Below the pieces are notes generated by a model, which saw only the letters and a list, made by a program, of their open reading frames with translations, did no database searches and was not told where the DNA came from. Below, one piece after another: positions 1 to 6,495 of a DNA stretch of 6,818 nt (positions within the stretch are counted from its first letter, which is position 1; the number at the start of each line of letters is the position of its first letter). This DNA is from Gammaproteobacteria bacterium (GTDB lineage: Bacteria > Pseudomonadota > Gammaproteobacteria > Methylococcales > UBA2780). A program made the translations under genes and the position numbers. Location of the stretch: the NCBI GenBank assembly GCA_003646305.1, contig QNFJ01000119.1, forward strand, positions 1 to 6,818, read 5' to 3'.

Positions 1-133
1 GTCGAGATGCTCGAATTTCGTGCAGATTTGGTGCTGTATAGGGGGTTCAGTTGGTTTTGTTGGTGTTGGGTTGGTTGCCTCGGCTGGCTGGCTCTGGTTG
101 TTTGGGTTGTTCCGTTTGTTTGGGTGTTGGTGA
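1..133. other. G+T-rich low-complexity leader upstream of small terminase
   Basis: No gene can be assigned here with confidence. From 41 to 133 the + strand is about 87% G or T (only 12 A/C in 93 bases). It contains three tandem GGCT units (82-93) and a 10-base direct repeat TTGTTTGGGT at 98-107 and 116-125. At the very edge, TCGAG-ATG-CTCGA (2-14) is a short perfect inverted repeat. Two + frames are open from the window edge: one to a TGA at 148-150, overlapping the terminase start, and one to a TGA at 131-133, immediately before its ATG. Both would encode hydrophobic Val/Leu/Trp/Phe/Gly-rich tails, which any G+T-rich DNA does, so they are weak evidence for the end of an upstream gene. By position next to a Nu1-like gene, part of a packaging recognition site is possible, but I recognise no cos motif. 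Confidence 0.5.
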
Positions 134-643
134 ATGTTGACGTTGCTTGATATTGGCGCTCATCTGGACATGAGTGAGAGCAACGCTGGCGCGGTTTGCC
201 GCAAGCTGGGAATTGATTGGAAGTTGTCTTCGCTTGATGAGGTTCGGCGGGCTTACATTCGAGATATTCGGGCGACAGCAGCCGGCCGAACTGTTGATGG
301 GAAAATGCTGAATGATGCGCGAGCCCGCGAGTCGTTGCTGAAAGGTGATCGGCTCGAGATGGAGATTGCGCGGGATGCGGCACAGCTGGTTGATGCTGGC
401 GAAATGGAGCAAGAGTGGTGCGCAATGATTGCGTCGGCTCGTGTCGAGCTCTCTTCGATGGCGACGGGTTTGCGCGAAAAGATGCAAAGTGATTTTGGGA
501 TAGATGTGCCACGGGGGGCTATTGATGACTACATTGACAGAGCCCTTGGACACTTGGCGGGCGGCGACCGTGCTGACTCAGCGCCGGGTGAGGTCGACGG
601 CCATGAAGGCGTGGCGTCGTCCGGCGAAAGTATCGACGACTGA
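134..643 (+). CDS. Phage terminase small subunit, Nu1-like
   Basis: This is the DNA-recognition subunit of the packaging motor. In the Nu1 family it binds the phage packaging site through an N-terminal winged helix-turn-helix and recruits the large subunit. The 169-residue product fits: residues 3-45 resemble the Nu1 helix-turn-helix (HLDMSESNAGAVCRKLGID, then SLDEVRRAYIRDIR). Residues 57-117 form the long charged helix typical of the family (DARARESLLKGDRLEMEIAR, then ELSSMATGLREKM). The C-terminal 25 residues are polar and low in structure; in lambda this end contacts gpA. The ATG at 134 is the earliest start because an in-frame TGA immediately precedes it. Its ribosome site is weak (TGGGTG at 121-126). 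The 3' end overlaps the large terminase gene, suggesting translational coupling. Family assignment is from sequence pattern, not from a search. Confidence 0.87.
   Translation: MLTLLDIGAHLDMSESNAGAVCRKLGIDWKLSSLDEVRRAYIRDIRATAAGRTVDGKMLNDARARESLLKGDRLEMEIARDAAQLVDAGEMEQEWCAMIASARVELSSMATGLREKMQSDFGIDVPRGAIDDYIDRALGHLAGGDRADSAPGEVDGHEGVASSGESIDD
587..594 (+). promoter_or_regulatory. Ribosome binding site deciding the large terminase start
   Basis: GGTGAGGT inside the end of the small terminase gene places GAGG nine bases before the ATG at 603. This supports 603 over earlier in-frame starts at 504, 525 and the GTG at 588. The ATG at 525 is a real competitor: it has a run of six G (513-518) six bases upstream, and would add 26 residues. 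Confidence 0.55.
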
Positions 644-2543
644 ATGGGCCAATAAACACCGAGTTCTTTCAGCGGAAGAGACGGCAAGACCTGGAAGATA
701 TAGCGATGAGCTCACGCCGTGGGTGCGCGGAATGCAAGATGCCCTAGACGATCCGGAAATTTGGAAAGTCGTCTGCATGAAATCGGCACAAGTTGCCTGG
801 ACTACGGTGTTAAATAACTGGATTGGGCGGACGATGCACTCCGATCCGTCACCCGTCGTTGGCATGTTTTCGAAAGAGGCCTCTGCGAAAGAGTACCGCG
901 AAGAAAAATTAAGGCCGATGTGCGAGGCAACCCGCGTATTGTCCGACCTGATTGACGTATCGAGCAGCCGAAAGGCAGGCAATCGTTGGTCATTTATGCG
1001 TTACCCGGGCGGGTTTTTAAAACTTGTCGGGTCGAATAGTCCGAGCAATGTTAAATCTACACCGGCTCCACGGGTCTTTGTCGAAGAGCCTGATGACTCT
1101 GCGGACAATGTTGGAAAGCAGGGCGATGCCATCAAGCTGCTGGAAGAAAGAACGAAAACCTATTCAGACCGCAAGGTCGTGTTTGGTGGAACGCCATCGG
1201 TTAAGGGCCTTTCTAATATCGAGTCGTCTTACCTTGCGTCGGACCAGAGAAAATTCTTTGTCCCGTGTCATGACTGCGGAGAATCGCACGTTTTGCACTG
1301 GGACAATGTTAGCTGGACAGAAGAGCAAAGCCAGAGCCATGAGGTCTACGGTAAAGCCGTACCGAGCACGGCGGTTTATGTTTGCCCGTGTTGCGGGTCG
1401 CTGTGGGATGACTACCAGCGGGTTGACAATGTTCGCAAAGCCGAATGGGTTGCCACAGCAAAGAGCAATGGGGTAGCAGGGTTTTACATAAATGAGCTTT
1501 ATTCCCCGTGGAAAGCGTCGAGAATGCCGCGATTAGTTGAGCGTTATCTCGAGGCTACCCGGCTGCAAGAAATGGGCGAAGAGACGGAAATGATTGTTTT
1601 CGTCAATTCGTGTTTGGGCCTTCCATACGAATTTAGAGGTGAGCGACTCGACACCGAATCGCTCAAAGAAAAAGCGCTCGATTATGAAGAGCTAATTATC
1701 CCAGCTGGTGGGATTGTGCTGACAGCGGGAATTGATATTCAGCACGACCGGATAGCAATCATTATTCGTGCATGGGGTCGCGGCGAAGAGTCCTGGTTGA
1801 TTTATTGGGGCGAGATTTACGGCAACACAATAGATAAATCCGACCCGGTATGGGGTGAGCTCTTGACGATTATCTCAAGAACCTACGCGATGGAATCGGG
1901 CGGTGTATTGCGGCTGTCAGCAACGAGTGTTGATAGCTCGGACGGCGTGACATCCGACGCGGTTTATTCATTTGTTAGAAGTCACTCGAAGAAAATGCCA
2001 AACCTAATGGCGATAAAGGGATCGTCGAATGATTACGGAGCACGTGAGATATTCAGCCGCCCGAAAGCGTCGATTGATTCACGCGGCAAGCGCAACACGA
2101 AAGCCGCAAAATATGGGTTGCGGCCTTTCATTGTTGGCACGCACAAAGCAAAAGACCTCATTCACGGGCGAATGAATCTAGAGGGCAACGGACCGGGAAG
2201 AATGCACTGGTATAAATCGGTCAGGCCAGATTATCTCGACCAGATGACCGGGGAAGTCAAAGCGCCGCATAGATCAATGCGCGGAAAGCGCGTCTGGCAA
2301 CAGAAATCGGGCGCAGCAGTTGAAGCGTGGGATTGCGAAGTCTATGCGCTACATGCTGCGCGGTCAGCTCGGGTGCATTTGCTCTCGGATAAAGAGTGGG
2401 ACGCGATAGAAGCGCGCGTGAATCAGGTTGATCTATTTACAGATCAGGCGGATGACAGCAAGCCGCAGCAGTTCGAAAGAGTGACACAGAAAACAACGCG
2501 GGGCCGCAAAAATGGCGGCTTTGTTAAATCATGGCGGAATTGA
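603..2543 (+). CDS. Phage terminase large subunit, lambda gpA family (ATPase/nuclease)
   Basis: This is the motor ATPase and endonuclease that cuts concatemeric DNA and drives it through the portal into the procapsid. With the ATG at 603 the protein has 646 residues, close to lambda gpA (641). Residues 11-40 carry the family opening (STTEWANKHRVLS, then PGRYSDELTPW). The Walker A-like loop is CMKSAQVAWT (58-67, K60), with Ala65 where relatives usually have Gly. The Walker B position is VFVEEPDD (158-165), with Glu161-Glu162 instead of Asp-Glu. Four cysteines, CHDC (222-225) and CPCC (261-264), form a probable zinc ribbon. The RNase H-like nuclease is marked by GIDIQ (D378), SVDSSDG (D444) and AWDCEVYAL (D577), placed as in the family's metal-binding acids. 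The gene overlaps the small terminase by 41 bases and the next gene by 13. Length and the complete nuclease suggest it is functional despite the ATPase substitutions. Confidence 0.93.
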   Translation: MKAWRRPAKVSTTEWANKHRVLSAEETARPGRYSDELTPWVRGMQDALDDPEIWKVVCMKSAQVAWTTVLNNWIGRTMHSDPSPVVGMFSKEASAKEYREEKLRPMCEATRVLSDLIDVSSSRKAGNRWSFMRYPGGFLKLVGSNSPSNVKSTPAPRVFVEEPDDSADNVGKQGDAIKLLEERTKTYSDRKVVFGGTPSVKGLSNIESSYLASDQRKFFVPCHDCGESHVLHWDNVSWTEEQSQSHEVYGKAVPSTAVYVCPCCGSLWDDYQRVDNVRKAEWVATAKSNGVAGFYINELYSPWKASRMPRLVERYLEATRLQEMGEETEMIVFVNSCLGLPYEFRGERLDTESLKEKALDYEELIIPAGGIVLTAGIDIQHDRIAIIIRAWGRGEESWLIYWGEIYGNTIDKSDPVWGELLTIISRTYAMESGGVLRLSATSVDSSDGVTSDAVYSFVRSHSKKMPNLMAIKGSSNDYGAREIFSRPKASIDSRGKRNTKAAKYGLRPFIVGTHKAKDLIHGRMNLEGNGPGRMHWYKSVRPDYLDQMTGEVKAPHRSMRGKRVWQQKSGAAVEAWDCEVYALHAARSARVHLLSDKEWDAIEARVNQVDLFTDQADDSKPQQFERVTQKTTRGRKNGGFVKSWRN

Positions 2544-3091
2544 TGACATTACCCAGCAAAATCACAGCAGGCGACACGCTCAGTTTTACCGAAATTGTGC
2601 CCGACTATAATCCGGAGGATGGATGGGCATTATCCTATGCGCTGGTTAATAGCGTCGTACAGATTGTAATCTCGTCCACCGATAACGGGGACAGTTCGCA
2701 CCTAATTGAAGAGTCGGCAAGCACAACGTCGACATGGTTATCGGGGTTTTTCCGCTGGCAATCTTACGTCACAAAAGGGGCAGCGCGACATACAGTTGCG
2801 CGGGGCGAAATTGAGATAAGACCCGATTTCGCGGCAGAATCCGACGGAGTTGATGGGCGCGGTACCTGGCAAACAATTTTAGATAATTTAGAAGCCGCGT
2901 ATAAGAAACTAACCACCACATCGGCAACGGTTGTCTCAGTGACTTACGGAGAAAGATCAACAAGCTATCGCAGCAGTGATGATTTAATCGCCGCGATCAG
3001 CCATGCACGCGCACAAGTCAAGAGAGAGCGGCAAGAGATCGCGCTCGAAGAGGGCAGCGCGCTCGGCAATAGACTTATATTTAGGTTCTAA
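2531..3091 (+). CDS. Head-tail neck protein with gpW-like C-terminal domain
   Basis: The gene lies between large terminase and portal, exactly where lambda has W, whose product joins the neck after packaging. The 186-residue product has two parts. Residues 12-100 are beta-rich (YALVNSVVQIVISSTDNGD, then SGFFRWQSYVTKGAARHTV), a type common in phage neck-region hypothetical proteins but without an established function that I know. Residues 110-165 look gpW-like: a helix (TILDNLEAAYKKL), a beta hairpin (ATVVSVTYGERSTSY) and a second helix (SDDLIAAISHARAQVKRERQ). It ends in LGNRLIFRF. gpW itself is about 68 residues, so this is an enlarged version. The start is uncertain: ATG 2531 overlaps the terminase by 13 bases, while ATG 2543 overlaps the terminase stop by one base (TGATG), a typical coupling arrangement. 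Neither has a strong ribosome site. Family type is probable; the role is inferred from position and fold pattern. Confidence 0.68.
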   Translation: MAELMTLPSKITAGDTLSFTEIVPDYNPEDGWALSYALVNSVVQIVISSTDNGDSSHLIEESASTTSTWLSGFFRWQSYVTKGAARHTVARGEIEIRPDFAAESDGVDGRGTWQTILDNLEAAYKKLTTTSATVVSVTYGERSTSYRSSDDLIAAISHARAQVKRERQEIALEEGSALGNRLIFRF

Positions 3092-3093
3092 AA

Positions 3094-4659
3094 ATGGGAT
3101 TCTTCGGAATAGGAAAGAAAGTTGCTGAGCCAGAAAAGGCGGAAGAGCGCTCGGCGGGGAATTCATCGGCATCTGTTGCGGGAATTTCACGGCCACCGCG
3201 TCTAAAAAAGCGGGCTTATGCGGCGGCTGAAACGGGCAATTTAACGCATTCGTGGGCGACCGTTTCGCGCACATCTGACCAGGTAATCTTTCAGAATCTT
3301 AGGATATTACGCGCACGATCTAGAGATCAGTATGAAGGCAACGACTTTGCACGGCGATTTGTCGAAATGGTCAAAACGCATGTAGTTGGCTCAGATGGTT
3401 TTGTATTACAGGCGCAAATAGTTGGGCGAGACGGAAAGCCAGATGAGGCGGCCAATAAAGCAGTCGAGCAGAACCAAAAAGAATGGGCGCGGGCAAAATA
3501 TAGCCACGCGGCAGGGCAGCTCCACTTTAATGATTTAACGCGGCTTATTGTTGGCTCATTGCCTGTTGATGGTGAGGTAATTATCCGCCGAAGATTGGGG
3601 CCAAAGTTTGGCCGCTATCAGTACGCATTGCAATTAATCGACCCGGAATTGCTCGATGTAACGTACAACATTGATCTTAAAAGCGGTCGGCAAATTAGAT
3701 TTGGCATTGAATACGATGAAGATGACCGACCGCAAGCCTATTACTTTAAGAAATCGTCATCACAATTTTACACATCTGGCAGCTCAACAGATGACTACAC
3801 CCGCGTACCGGCGAATGAGATAACGCACCTCTATGTAGTCGAGCGCGTGGGACAGCGGCGCGGCATTCCGTGGCTTGCAACGCCTTTGCTCAGAATGCAA
3901 ATGCTGGACGGTTACTCAGAAGCGGCGTTAATCGCGGCCAGAGTGGGTGCGAGTAAAGCGGTTTACTACAAATCCGATCCAGAGGCAGACGCGAGCATGG
4001 CGGGTGTTGCCACGCTCGAAGAAGATGGCCTATTGATTGATGAGGTTGACCCGGGCAGCGCCAATTTATTGCCGCCGGGAGTTGATATTGCCGCCTATGA
4101 TCCGACTTATCCGAATAACGACTTCGAGCCATTTGTAAAGGCCCAGCTTCGCAGCATTGCGGCGGGGTTAGGGGTTAGCTATCACAAATTAGCCAATGAT
4201 TTAACGGACGTTAATTACGCCAGCGGGCGGCTCGGTGAGCTAGAAGACCGAGAGATTTGGAAGCGCCTACAGCAGTGGATTATTGAGTCATTCTTGCGGC
4301 CACTTTACGAGGATTGGCTTGCAATGCAGTTAAAGCTGGGCACATTAACCGTGCAGACAGCAGAAGGCGGGCGGCCATTAAAAGGTGATCCAGAAAAATA
4401 TGAAAAGGTCAGATTTCAAGGCCGACGGTGGCAGTGGACAGACCCGCTAAAAGAAGCCAACGGCAATCGAATAAATCTAGAAAACTATCTCACCAGTCCG
4501 CAGCGCGTTTTGCGCGAAAGCGGTTTCGATCCTGATGAGATATTGAACGAGTGGGACCAATGGCTCGCAAAACTAAAAGAGCTCGGGCTTGCAGTGCCGC
4601 AGAATCAACCCCAAACGGAAGCAGACGATGACACAGAAAACGAAGACGAAAACGATTAA
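3094..4659 (+). CDS. Phage portal protein, lambda gpB family
   Basis: The portal is a dodecameric ring at one capsid vertex through which DNA enters and leaves, and on which terminase and neck proteins dock. The 521-residue product matches the lambda-type portal family throughout. It has an N-terminal clip/wing region with ILRARSRDQYEGNDFARRFV (71-90) and VVGSDGFVLQ (97-106), and LPVDGEVIIRR (156-166). Further on are THLYVVERVGQRRGIPWL (244-261) and the signature VSYHKLANDLTDVNYASGR (361-379). A conserved late segment, RWQWTDPLKEANGNR, lies at 445-459. The protein ends in an acidic tail (511-521, DDDTENEDEND). In lambda, gpB is trimmed at its N-terminus; the polar, low-complexity first 30 residues here could be a similar removable extension, which is inference. 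It starts two bases after the preceding stop with only a weak ribosome site (TTAGG), suggesting translational coupling, and overlaps the protease-capsid gene. Confidence 0.94.
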   Translation: MGFFGIGKKVAEPEKAEERSAGNSSASVAGISRPPRLKKRAYAAAETGNLTHSWATVSRTSDQVIFQNLRILRARSRDQYEGNDFARRFVEMVKTHVVGSDGFVLQAQIVGRDGKPDEAANKAVEQNQKEWARAKYSHAAGQLHFNDLTRLIVGSLPVDGEVIIRRRLGPKFGRYQYALQLIDPELLDVTYNIDLKSGRQIRFGIEYDEDDRPQAYYFKKSSSQFYTSGSSTDDYTRVPANEITHLYVVERVGQRRGIPWLATPLLRMQMLDGYSEAALIAARVGASKAVYYKSDPEADASMAGVATLEEDGLLIDEVDPGSANLLPPGVDIAAYDPTYPNNDFEPFVKAQLRSIAAGLGVSYHKLANDLTDVNYASGRLGELEDREIWKRLQQWIIESFLRPLYEDWLAMQLKLGTLTVQTAEGGRPLKGDPEKYEKVRFQGRRWQWTDPLKEANGNRINLENYLTSPQRVLRESGFDPDEILNEWDQWLAKLKELGLAVPQNQPQTEADDDTENEDEND

Positions 4660-6427
4660 AAGCCGCGAGTTATTTCGCGAAGCACAGTTCGACACCCGCG
4701 CGCTGGATGAAGATTCGCGCACGGTTGAGCTAGCATTTTCGTCAGAAGAGCCAGTTGAGCGCTGGTTCGGGCAAGAAATACTAGACCACGCCTCCTCAAG
4801 CGTCAGGCTGGGCCGCCTGGCAACTGGGGGGCCGCTATTAGTAGACCATGACCACAAAGATCATATCGGCGTGGTTGAATCAGTAACAATCGACAGTGAC
4901 CGCGTGGGGCGGGCAAAAGTGCGCTTCGGGCGGAGTGCGCGTGCTGAAGAAATCTTTAACGACGTAAAAGACGGCATTAAATCAAAGGTTAGCGTCGGTT
5001 ACCGAATCCACAAAATGACGTTGGAAGACCCATCGGCAGAGGATGAAGTCTACCGGGCGAGTGACTGGGAGCCGCACGAAATATCAATAGTCAGTATTCC
5101 CGCAGATAACTCCGTCGGAGTTGGGCGCAGTGATACAGACGATGAAAACGAAATTACAATCCAATACGAGGAAAGAGTCATGCCAGAGCAGACAGCAGCA
5201 GTAATAGAAACGCCAAAGATTGACGTTAAAGCAGAACGTGATCACGGCGCAACCGGAGAGCGCAGCCGCGTTCAAGACATTTTAAAACTTGCCAGAGAGC
5301 ACAGTCAAGACGATCTTGCAGAGCGCTATATTGAGCAAGGCGGTACGGTTGAAGCCTTCCGCGATGTAGTTGAGACAATTACCGCACAATCGGGCGCGGT
5401 ACGTGATGTGGCGCCAGCGTCACATCTTGATTTAACCGCCGAAGAAACGCGGGAATTTAGCCTAATGACGGCCATCCGCGCCAGTGTTTCGGGCGATTGG
5501 TCAAAAGCAGGTTTTGAGCGTGAGTGTTCAATTGCCATTGCAGATCAGCTTGGTCGTGAAGCGCGTGGATTCTTTGTCCCTTTTGACATCCAGCAACGTG
5601 TGATGAATGTAACAACCGGAGCAGGAGCTGTTGGTACAGACCATCTTGCCGGGTCATTTATAGATAATTTGCGGGCCAATGCCGTTGTCGGGCAAGCGGG
5701 TGCAACATTTCTTGATGGTTTAGTCGGCAATGTCGATATTCCTAAAAAATCAGGCAGCGCAACTTTTTCCTGGTTGGCAGATGATGGGGATACGACCAAC
5801 ACAGATTTGACGCTGGGTAGTGTCGCAATGAGCCCCAAAACGATTGGCGGCGCGGTCGCAATGTCGCGTAGGCTGATGAAGCAGAGCAGCCCCTCGATTG
5901 AGGCAATGGTGCTGGCAGACTTAGGTATTGGCGCAGCGTTAGCGATTGATCTTGCCGCGCTTGCGGGGACGGGTGCGGCTAATCAGCCCACAGGTATCGT
6001 CAATACAGCCGGTGTTAACACCCAATCAATTGCCGCTTCTGCGGGTACAGGTTACCCAACATGGTCGGAATTGGTCGGCTTTGAGTCAGCTGTTGCAGCG
6101 GATGAGGCGCTGGCGGGTTCTTTACGTTATATCACGACATCCGCGATTAATGGCGGCTTAAAGGTGACAGCTAAAGATACCGGCTCTGGCCTGTTCTTGG
6201 CGGCAAATGGTGAGGCCAACGGTTATGGCGTAATGGTCAGCAATCAACTTGCCGCAAAACAAATCATCTTCGGCAATTTTGCGGATGTAATGATCGGCAT
6301 GTGGGGCGTTTTGGATATAGCGCCCGATACCGCCGCGAAAGCAGCCGCAGGCGGGTTGGTGCTTCGCGCCTTCCAGGATGTTGATGTTGCAGTCAGGCAC
6401 GCAGAATCATTCTGTATTAACGCTTAA
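4628..6427 (+). CDS. Prohead protease-major capsid protein fusion, HK97 type
   Basis: One 599-residue polypeptide combines the maturation protease with the capsid shell protein. Residues 12-167 are an HK97-type prohead protease (peptidase family U35): RTVELAFSSEEPVERWFG (31-48), the probable catalytic histidine in LLVDHD (H74), the probable catalytic serine in KVSVGY (S122), and the conserved WEPHEISIVSIPAD (147-160). Residues about 185-310 are a charged helical segment (SRVQDILKLAREHSQDDL and following) fitting a scaffolding or delta domain. Residues about 311-599 are the HK97-fold shell protein: FFVPFD (315-320), IDNLRANAVVGQAGA (345-359), VDIPKKSGSATFSWLADD (369-386), GIVNTAGV (456-463) and the closing LRAFQDVDVAVR (579-590). 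Such fusions are known in other phages. The ATG at 4628 is preferred over 4589 because GGAAG at 4617-4621 lies six bases upstream; it overlaps the portal gene by 32 bases. A second, internal start is likely at 5180. Confidence 0.92.
   Translation: MTQKTKTKTIKSRELFREAQFDTRALDEDSRTVELAFSSEEPVERWFGQEILDHASSSVRLGRLATGGPLLVDHDHKDHIGVVESVTIDSDRVGRAKVRFGRSARAEEIFNDVKDGIKSKVSVGYRIHKMTLEDPSAEDEVYRASDWEPHEISIVSIPADNSVGVGRSDTDDENEITIQYEERVMPEQTAAVIETPKIDVKAERDHGATGERSRVQDILKLAREHSQDDLAERYIEQGGTVEAFRDVVETITAQSGAVRDVAPASHLDLTAEETREFSLMTAIRASVSGDWSKAGFERECSIAIADQLGREARGFFVPFDIQQRVMNVTTGAGAVGTDHLAGSFIDNLRANAVVGQAGATFLDGLVGNVDIPKKSGSATFSWLADDGDTTNTDLTLGSVAMSPKTIGGAVAMSRRLMKQSSPSIEAMVLADLGIGAALAIDLAALAGTGAANQPTGIVNTAGVNTQSIAASAGTGYPTWSELVGFESAVAADEALAGSLRYITTSAINGGLKVTAKDTGSGLFLAANGEANGYGVMVSNQLAAKQIIFGNFADVMIGMWGVLDIAPDTAAKAAAGGLVLRAFQDVDVAVRHAESFCINA
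5168..5182 (+). promoter_or_regulatory. Internal ribosome binding site and in-frame start within the protease-capsid gene
   Basis: GAGGAAAG (5168-5175) is a near-consensus Shine-Dalgarno sequence, with GAGGA seven bases before ATG 5180-5182. The ATG is in the capsid frame (Met185 of the fusion) and falls exactly in the linker between the protease and the scaffold/capsid part. Initiation here would give a separate 415-residue product starting MPEQTAAVIE. It is the best ribosome site in this gene, better than that of the full-length start. The function is inferred from sequence alone. Confidence 0.6.
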
Positions 6428-6441
6428 ATAGCAATCTATGT

Positions 6442-6479
6442 GGCGGGTGGCCTGTTTAATGGCTGCCCGTCCCTCTTTT
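6442..6479 (+). terminator. Hairpin with T tract after the capsid gene, probable rho-independent terminator or attenuator
   Basis: Bases 6442-6452 can pair with 6461-6471 to make an 11-base-pair stem (three G-U wobbles) around the 8-base loop TGTTTAAT. The tail reads CCTCTTTT. It starts 15 bases after the capsid stop codon and lies before the ribosome site of the next gene. The short T tract, two bases off the stem, suggests partial termination, which would lower expression of downstream genes relative to capsid. No promoter is evident between it and the next gene. Confidence 0.55.
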
Positions 6480-6483
6480 AGAT

Positions 6484-6489
6484 TAGGGG
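6484..6489 (+). promoter_or_regulatory. Ribosome binding site of the 51-residue protein gene
   Basis: AGGGGT lies six bases before the ATG at 6496. It supports the translation of this very short gene and fixes its start. Confidence 0.7.
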
Positions 6490-6495
6490 TAATTA

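Noticed and set aside
28..46. Promoter-like TGCTGTATAG sequence near the left edge
   Set aside because: No acceptable -35 element lies 16-18 bases upstream, and late phage gene clusters are usually read from a distant promoter.
47..553. 168-residue open frame on the - strand, Pro/Gln/Asn-rich at its C-terminus
   Set aside because: It is antisense to the small terminase, which has clear family features. The Gln/Pro/Asn-rich end only reflects the complement of the G+T-rich leader.
504..602. N-terminal extension of the large terminase from ATG 504
   Set aside because: It would overlap the small terminase by 140 bases and has no good ribosome site. Conserved GpA-like sequence begins only after residue 34 of that version. 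ATG 525 remains a weaker alternative to 603.
578..982. 134-residue - strand frame over the terminase start
   Set aside because: It is antisense to conserved terminase sequence (including the P-loop region), with no domain pattern or ribosome site.
1024..1476. 150-residue + strand frame inside the large terminase
   Set aside because: It is a shifted-frame shadow of the terminase, Arg/Met/Ser-rich with no recognisable domain, while the terminase frame carries the Walker B, zinc-ribbon and other conserved motifs over the same bases.
4589..4627. N-terminal extension of the protease from ATG 4589
   Set aside because: It would add 13 residues without family similarity, lengthens the portal overlap to 71 bases, and lacks the GGAAG site that precedes ATG 4628.
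5946..6400. Open frames overlapping the capsid region on both strands
   Set aside because: They are shadows of the capsid gene, with no domain features of their own.
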